A DNA stretch of 64,000 bases from JBCBGF01 sp039193455 (GTDB taxonomy: Bacteria; Pseudomonadota; Alphaproteobacteria; Rhodobacterales; Rhodobacteraceae): positions 186,001 through 250,000 of the forward strand of contig JBCCWO010000003.1 of NCBI GenBank assembly GCA_039193455.1, written 5' to 3'. Every line of letters starts with the position of its first letter. Position 1 is the stretch's first letter. This document shows positions 62,047-64,000 of the stretch, one piece after another. Both the position numbers and the translations under genes were made by a program. Under the pieces are notes generated by a model. The model did no database searches. It was given only the letters and a program-made list of their open reading frames with translations, and was not told the origin of the DNA.

Positions 62047-63867
62047 TTACCGGAAATAGGACGCTTGGCGTCCGAAAAGCTCGGAATACTGTCCGCCTTG
62101 TTCAACCAAATCATCATGCGTCCCGTGCTCTACGATCCGCCCCTTCTCCAGGACGTAAGTGTAGTCGACGTGTCGAATGGTCGAGACGCGGTGGCTAATG
62201 ATAAGCGCACCGCGATTACTGATCCTGTCACGCAGCGTGTCAAAGAGTTCCATTTCAGCGACTGGGTCCACTGAGCTCGTCGGTTCGTCCATGACTATGA
62301 AGCGCGAACTTGGTAGAAACGCGCGCGACAGTGCCACGCGCTGCCATTGTCCGATCGATAATTCGCGGCCTTCGTCGAACACTCGCGACAATGGAGTATC
62401 ATAGCCCATAGGAAGATCGGTCAGGAACGGCGCTGCCCCCGCTCTTTCAGCAGCATCCGCAATTTGGGCAGGATCGAGCGGGCGCTCGGCATCTCCGTAC
62501 CAGATGTTTTCAGACACGGTCGCAGCATACTTGGCGAAATCCTGAAAAATCACACTGAAAAGTCGCCTATAGGCAATGGGATCGAACTCGCGTACATCAA
62601 TCCCGTCAAGGCAAACCCGGCCACTATCAGGATCGTAAAGGCGAGTTAGGAGCTTAATCAGCGTCGTCTTGCTAGACCCGTTCTCGCCGACCAGTGCGAC
62701 CAACTTGCCGGCAGGCATGGTGAAGTCGACGCCCTCCAGAGCGTTTTCTTCAGTGTCCGGATAGCGGAAAGACACATTCTCGAATTGCAAACCCCGCGCC
62801 AAGGTCTCGGGGATTTCCCTAGGAGCCGCAGGCGGCCGGATCGTCTGCTCCACCTCAAGAAAGGAAAAGAGCTGACCAAGGTAGAGTTGGTCCTCATAAA
62901 GACGCGACAGCGACGCGACCACTTCTCGGCCGCTCTGCTCGGCCCGCCTAAAGAGCAGCACAAAAAGGACTAAGTCACCCAGTGTAAATGCGCTCGCTAT
63001 CGCCTGAAAGAGCAGGAAGGCTATCGATCCGACGAAAACAGCAACGCCAGCAATGGCGACCCCGATCTCGGCAACTGCGCGCGAGCGCTCGATACGCAAG
63101 ACTTCGTCGCGGATTTTCCGACGAAGGTCGGAATACCTTTCTAAGAAATGCGTGCCAAGATCGTGAAGCCGGAGTTCTTTTGCATGTTGGTCAGAGGTTA
63201 AAAGCCAGTCGAAATATGCAGCGCGTCGTTCGAGTTGAACACGCCTGCGCTGCCAGTCATAGCTCTGCCGAGTGAAGAACATGCGCACGGCGAGCGCTGC
63301 CAAGACCGCGATGAGTAGCAGCGGCAGCAATCGCCACTCGATGCCTAGGAGCATCCCGGAGATCGCTAGCAGGAACGCGAAGCCCTTGCCAAGCATAAGC
63401 AGCCCAGAGACCATTTGAGCAGGCCGCTGGGCCCCTGCCTGCCGCGCTCTCTGAAGCGAGTCGAAGTAAGCTGGGCTCTCATAAAATCCGAGATCGACCT
63501 GAATAGCCCGGTCGTGAATCTCTCGGTCAATATAGTCGGCAACGAGCATGCCCTGGCGAGTACGGAGAAAAGTCCCATAGGCCTGCAAAACGAATGCTGC
63601 CAGAGTGGAGAGCCCGGCAAGCCCAAGGATTAGGAATACTTCGCCGGTCGCGTCCGAAACGTTTGCCCTGGAGGAAAGCGTATCGATCAGCACCTTGATG
63701 AGCCAAAGGCCGAGAATGGAGAACACTACTTCGGCGATCGTAATCGCGCCGACAATTAGGCTAAGTCTGCCGCTCGAATAATGCAGCAGCCGGAGCACCT
63801 GCCTCCAGAGCCCGAGCATCCCTCTTTCCGTGAATAACCTACCTCCTTTTCCGATGGCGGTCGGCAT
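62047..63867 (-). CDS. Lasso-cluster ABC exporter D
   Basis: 606 residues from ATG 63867; a downstream ATG at 63819 is also possible. Six membrane helices precede an ATPase with LSIGQWQR signature, FIVMDEPTSSVD Walker B and IISHRVS. Walker A reads GENGSSKTT: the Gly before Lys is Ser (AGC rather than GGC), an unusual change that may weaken ATP binding. It probably exports the mature peptide. No TolC partner is in the cluster. Confidence 0.88.
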   Translation of the reverse strand: MPTAIGKGGRLFTERGMLGLWRQVLRLLHYSSGRLSLIVGAITIAEVVFSILGLWLIKVLIDTLSSRANVSDATGEVFLILGLAGLSTLAAFVLQAYGTFLRTRQGMLVADYIDREIHDRAIQVDLGFYESPAYFDSLQRARQAGAQRPAQMVSGLLMLGKGFAFLLAISGMLLGIEWRLLPLLLIAVLAALAVRMFFTRQSYDWQRRRVQLERRAAYFDWLLTSDQHAKELRLHDLGTHFLERYSDLRRKIRDEVLRIERSRAVAEIGVAIAGVAVFVGSIAFLLFQAIASAFTLGDLVLFVLLFRRAEQSGREVVASLSRLYEDQLYLGQLFSFLEVEQTIRPPAAPREIPETLARGLQFENVSFRYPDTEENALEGVDFTMPAGKLVALVGENGSSKTTLIKLLTRLYDPDSGRVCLDGIDVREFDPIAYRRLFSVIFQDFAKYAATVSENIWYGDAERPLDPAQIADAAERAGAAPFLTDLPMGYDTPLSRVFDEGRELSIGQWQRVALSRAFLPSSRFIVMDEPTSSVDPVAEMELFDTLRDRISNRGALIISHRVSTIRHVDYTYVLEKGRIVEHGTHDDLVEQGGQYSELFGRQASYFR

Positions 63868-63871
63868 TATG

Positions 63872-64000
63872 TCACCCAATCTCCCCAAGATTCAGTAGTT
63901 TCCTTCGTTTCGACAACCTGACCGCCTCCTGTTGCACCCACTCAGTGATGCTACGTGCGACCGGCACCAGGGTGGCAAGACACGAAGACGCAAGGGGCCA
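63872..64000 (-). CDS. C-terminal end of an upstream gene, cut by window edge
   Basis: The frame is open from 64000 to TGA at 63872-63874, 4 bases before the exporter ATG. The 42 residues end in RLSKRRKLLNLGEIG. The short gap suggests the same operon as the exporter. No family can be named from so little sequence. Confidence 0.45.
   Translation of the reverse strand, partial: WPLASSCLATLVPVARSITEWVQQEAVRLSKRRKLLNLGEIG

Noticed and set aside
53144..64000. Prophage or insertion sequence as carrier of the island
   Set aside because: No integrase, transposase, terminase or inverted repeat could be recognised.

Overview
The window looks like a chromosome segment of a GC-rich alphaproteobacterium of the Rhodobacteraceae (Roseobacter/Rhodobacter group). 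This rests on the cobS/cobT pair, an HvrA-type H-NS protein, the pcm-tolC-(PopZ-like) order, an efp gene followed by a roseobacter-type small conserved protein, and hairpins of the CTCC-GGCG-GGAG-T(n) type that I recall as common between genes in this family. No rRNA, CRISPR array, recognisable IS element or prophage was seen. There is one tRNA (Leu, anticodon UAA).

Layout. 1-9.6 kb: the end of a chemotaxis receptor, a Tat-exported MsrB, cobS / DUF4240-like / cobT / Xaa-Pro aminopeptidase as a tightly overlapping run, a DUF427 protein and a ClC channel. 9.6-16 kb: a GlcD-type FAD oxidoreductase, metG, and a minus-strand set of four genes (AMP ligase, SDR, acyl carrier protein, hexapeptide acyltransferase) that looks like a small carrier-protein pathway. 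16-18.3 kb: a gene-poor, partly AT-rich stretch with an H-NS-like gene, ending at tRNA-Leu. 18.4-43.5 kb: core and conserved genes (GT61, rhomboid protease, suhB, LysR/metF with a clear palindrome between them, PLP decarboxylase with a divergent Lrp regulator, valS, aminotransferases, an MsbA-like ABC exporter, ygfZ, efp, a PopZ-like protein, tolC, pcm). 43.7-53.1 kb: a plus-strand surface-polysaccharide locus with a family-2 glycosyltransferase, a two-domain glycosyltransferase fusion, a hydrolase-like protein, a Wzx-type flippase, a pyruvyltransferase-like protein and two GT4 enzymes.

53.1-64 kb: an accessory region with lower GC and longer intergenic gaps. Its main content is a lasso-peptide biosynthetic cluster: B2 leader protease (57155-57622), B1/RRE (58283-58564), asparagine-synthetase-like cyclase C (58636-60510), a 49-residue precursor A (60604-60753), an HPr-kinase-like lasso kinase (60809-61699) and an ABC exporter D (62047-63867). 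A family-2 glycosyltransferase lies beside B2.

The precursor lines up with the paeninodin type: Trp/Pro/Leu recognition motif, Thr at -2, a possible nine-residue ring closing on Glu9, and a C-terminal Ser, which is the residue lasso kinases phosphorylate. Oddities are Glu as the probable first core residue, a Ser in place of the last Walker-A Gly in the exporter, no obvious catalytic Asp in B2, and an unannotated 57-codon frame coupled to the kinase. This is the best candidate for an undescribed system here.
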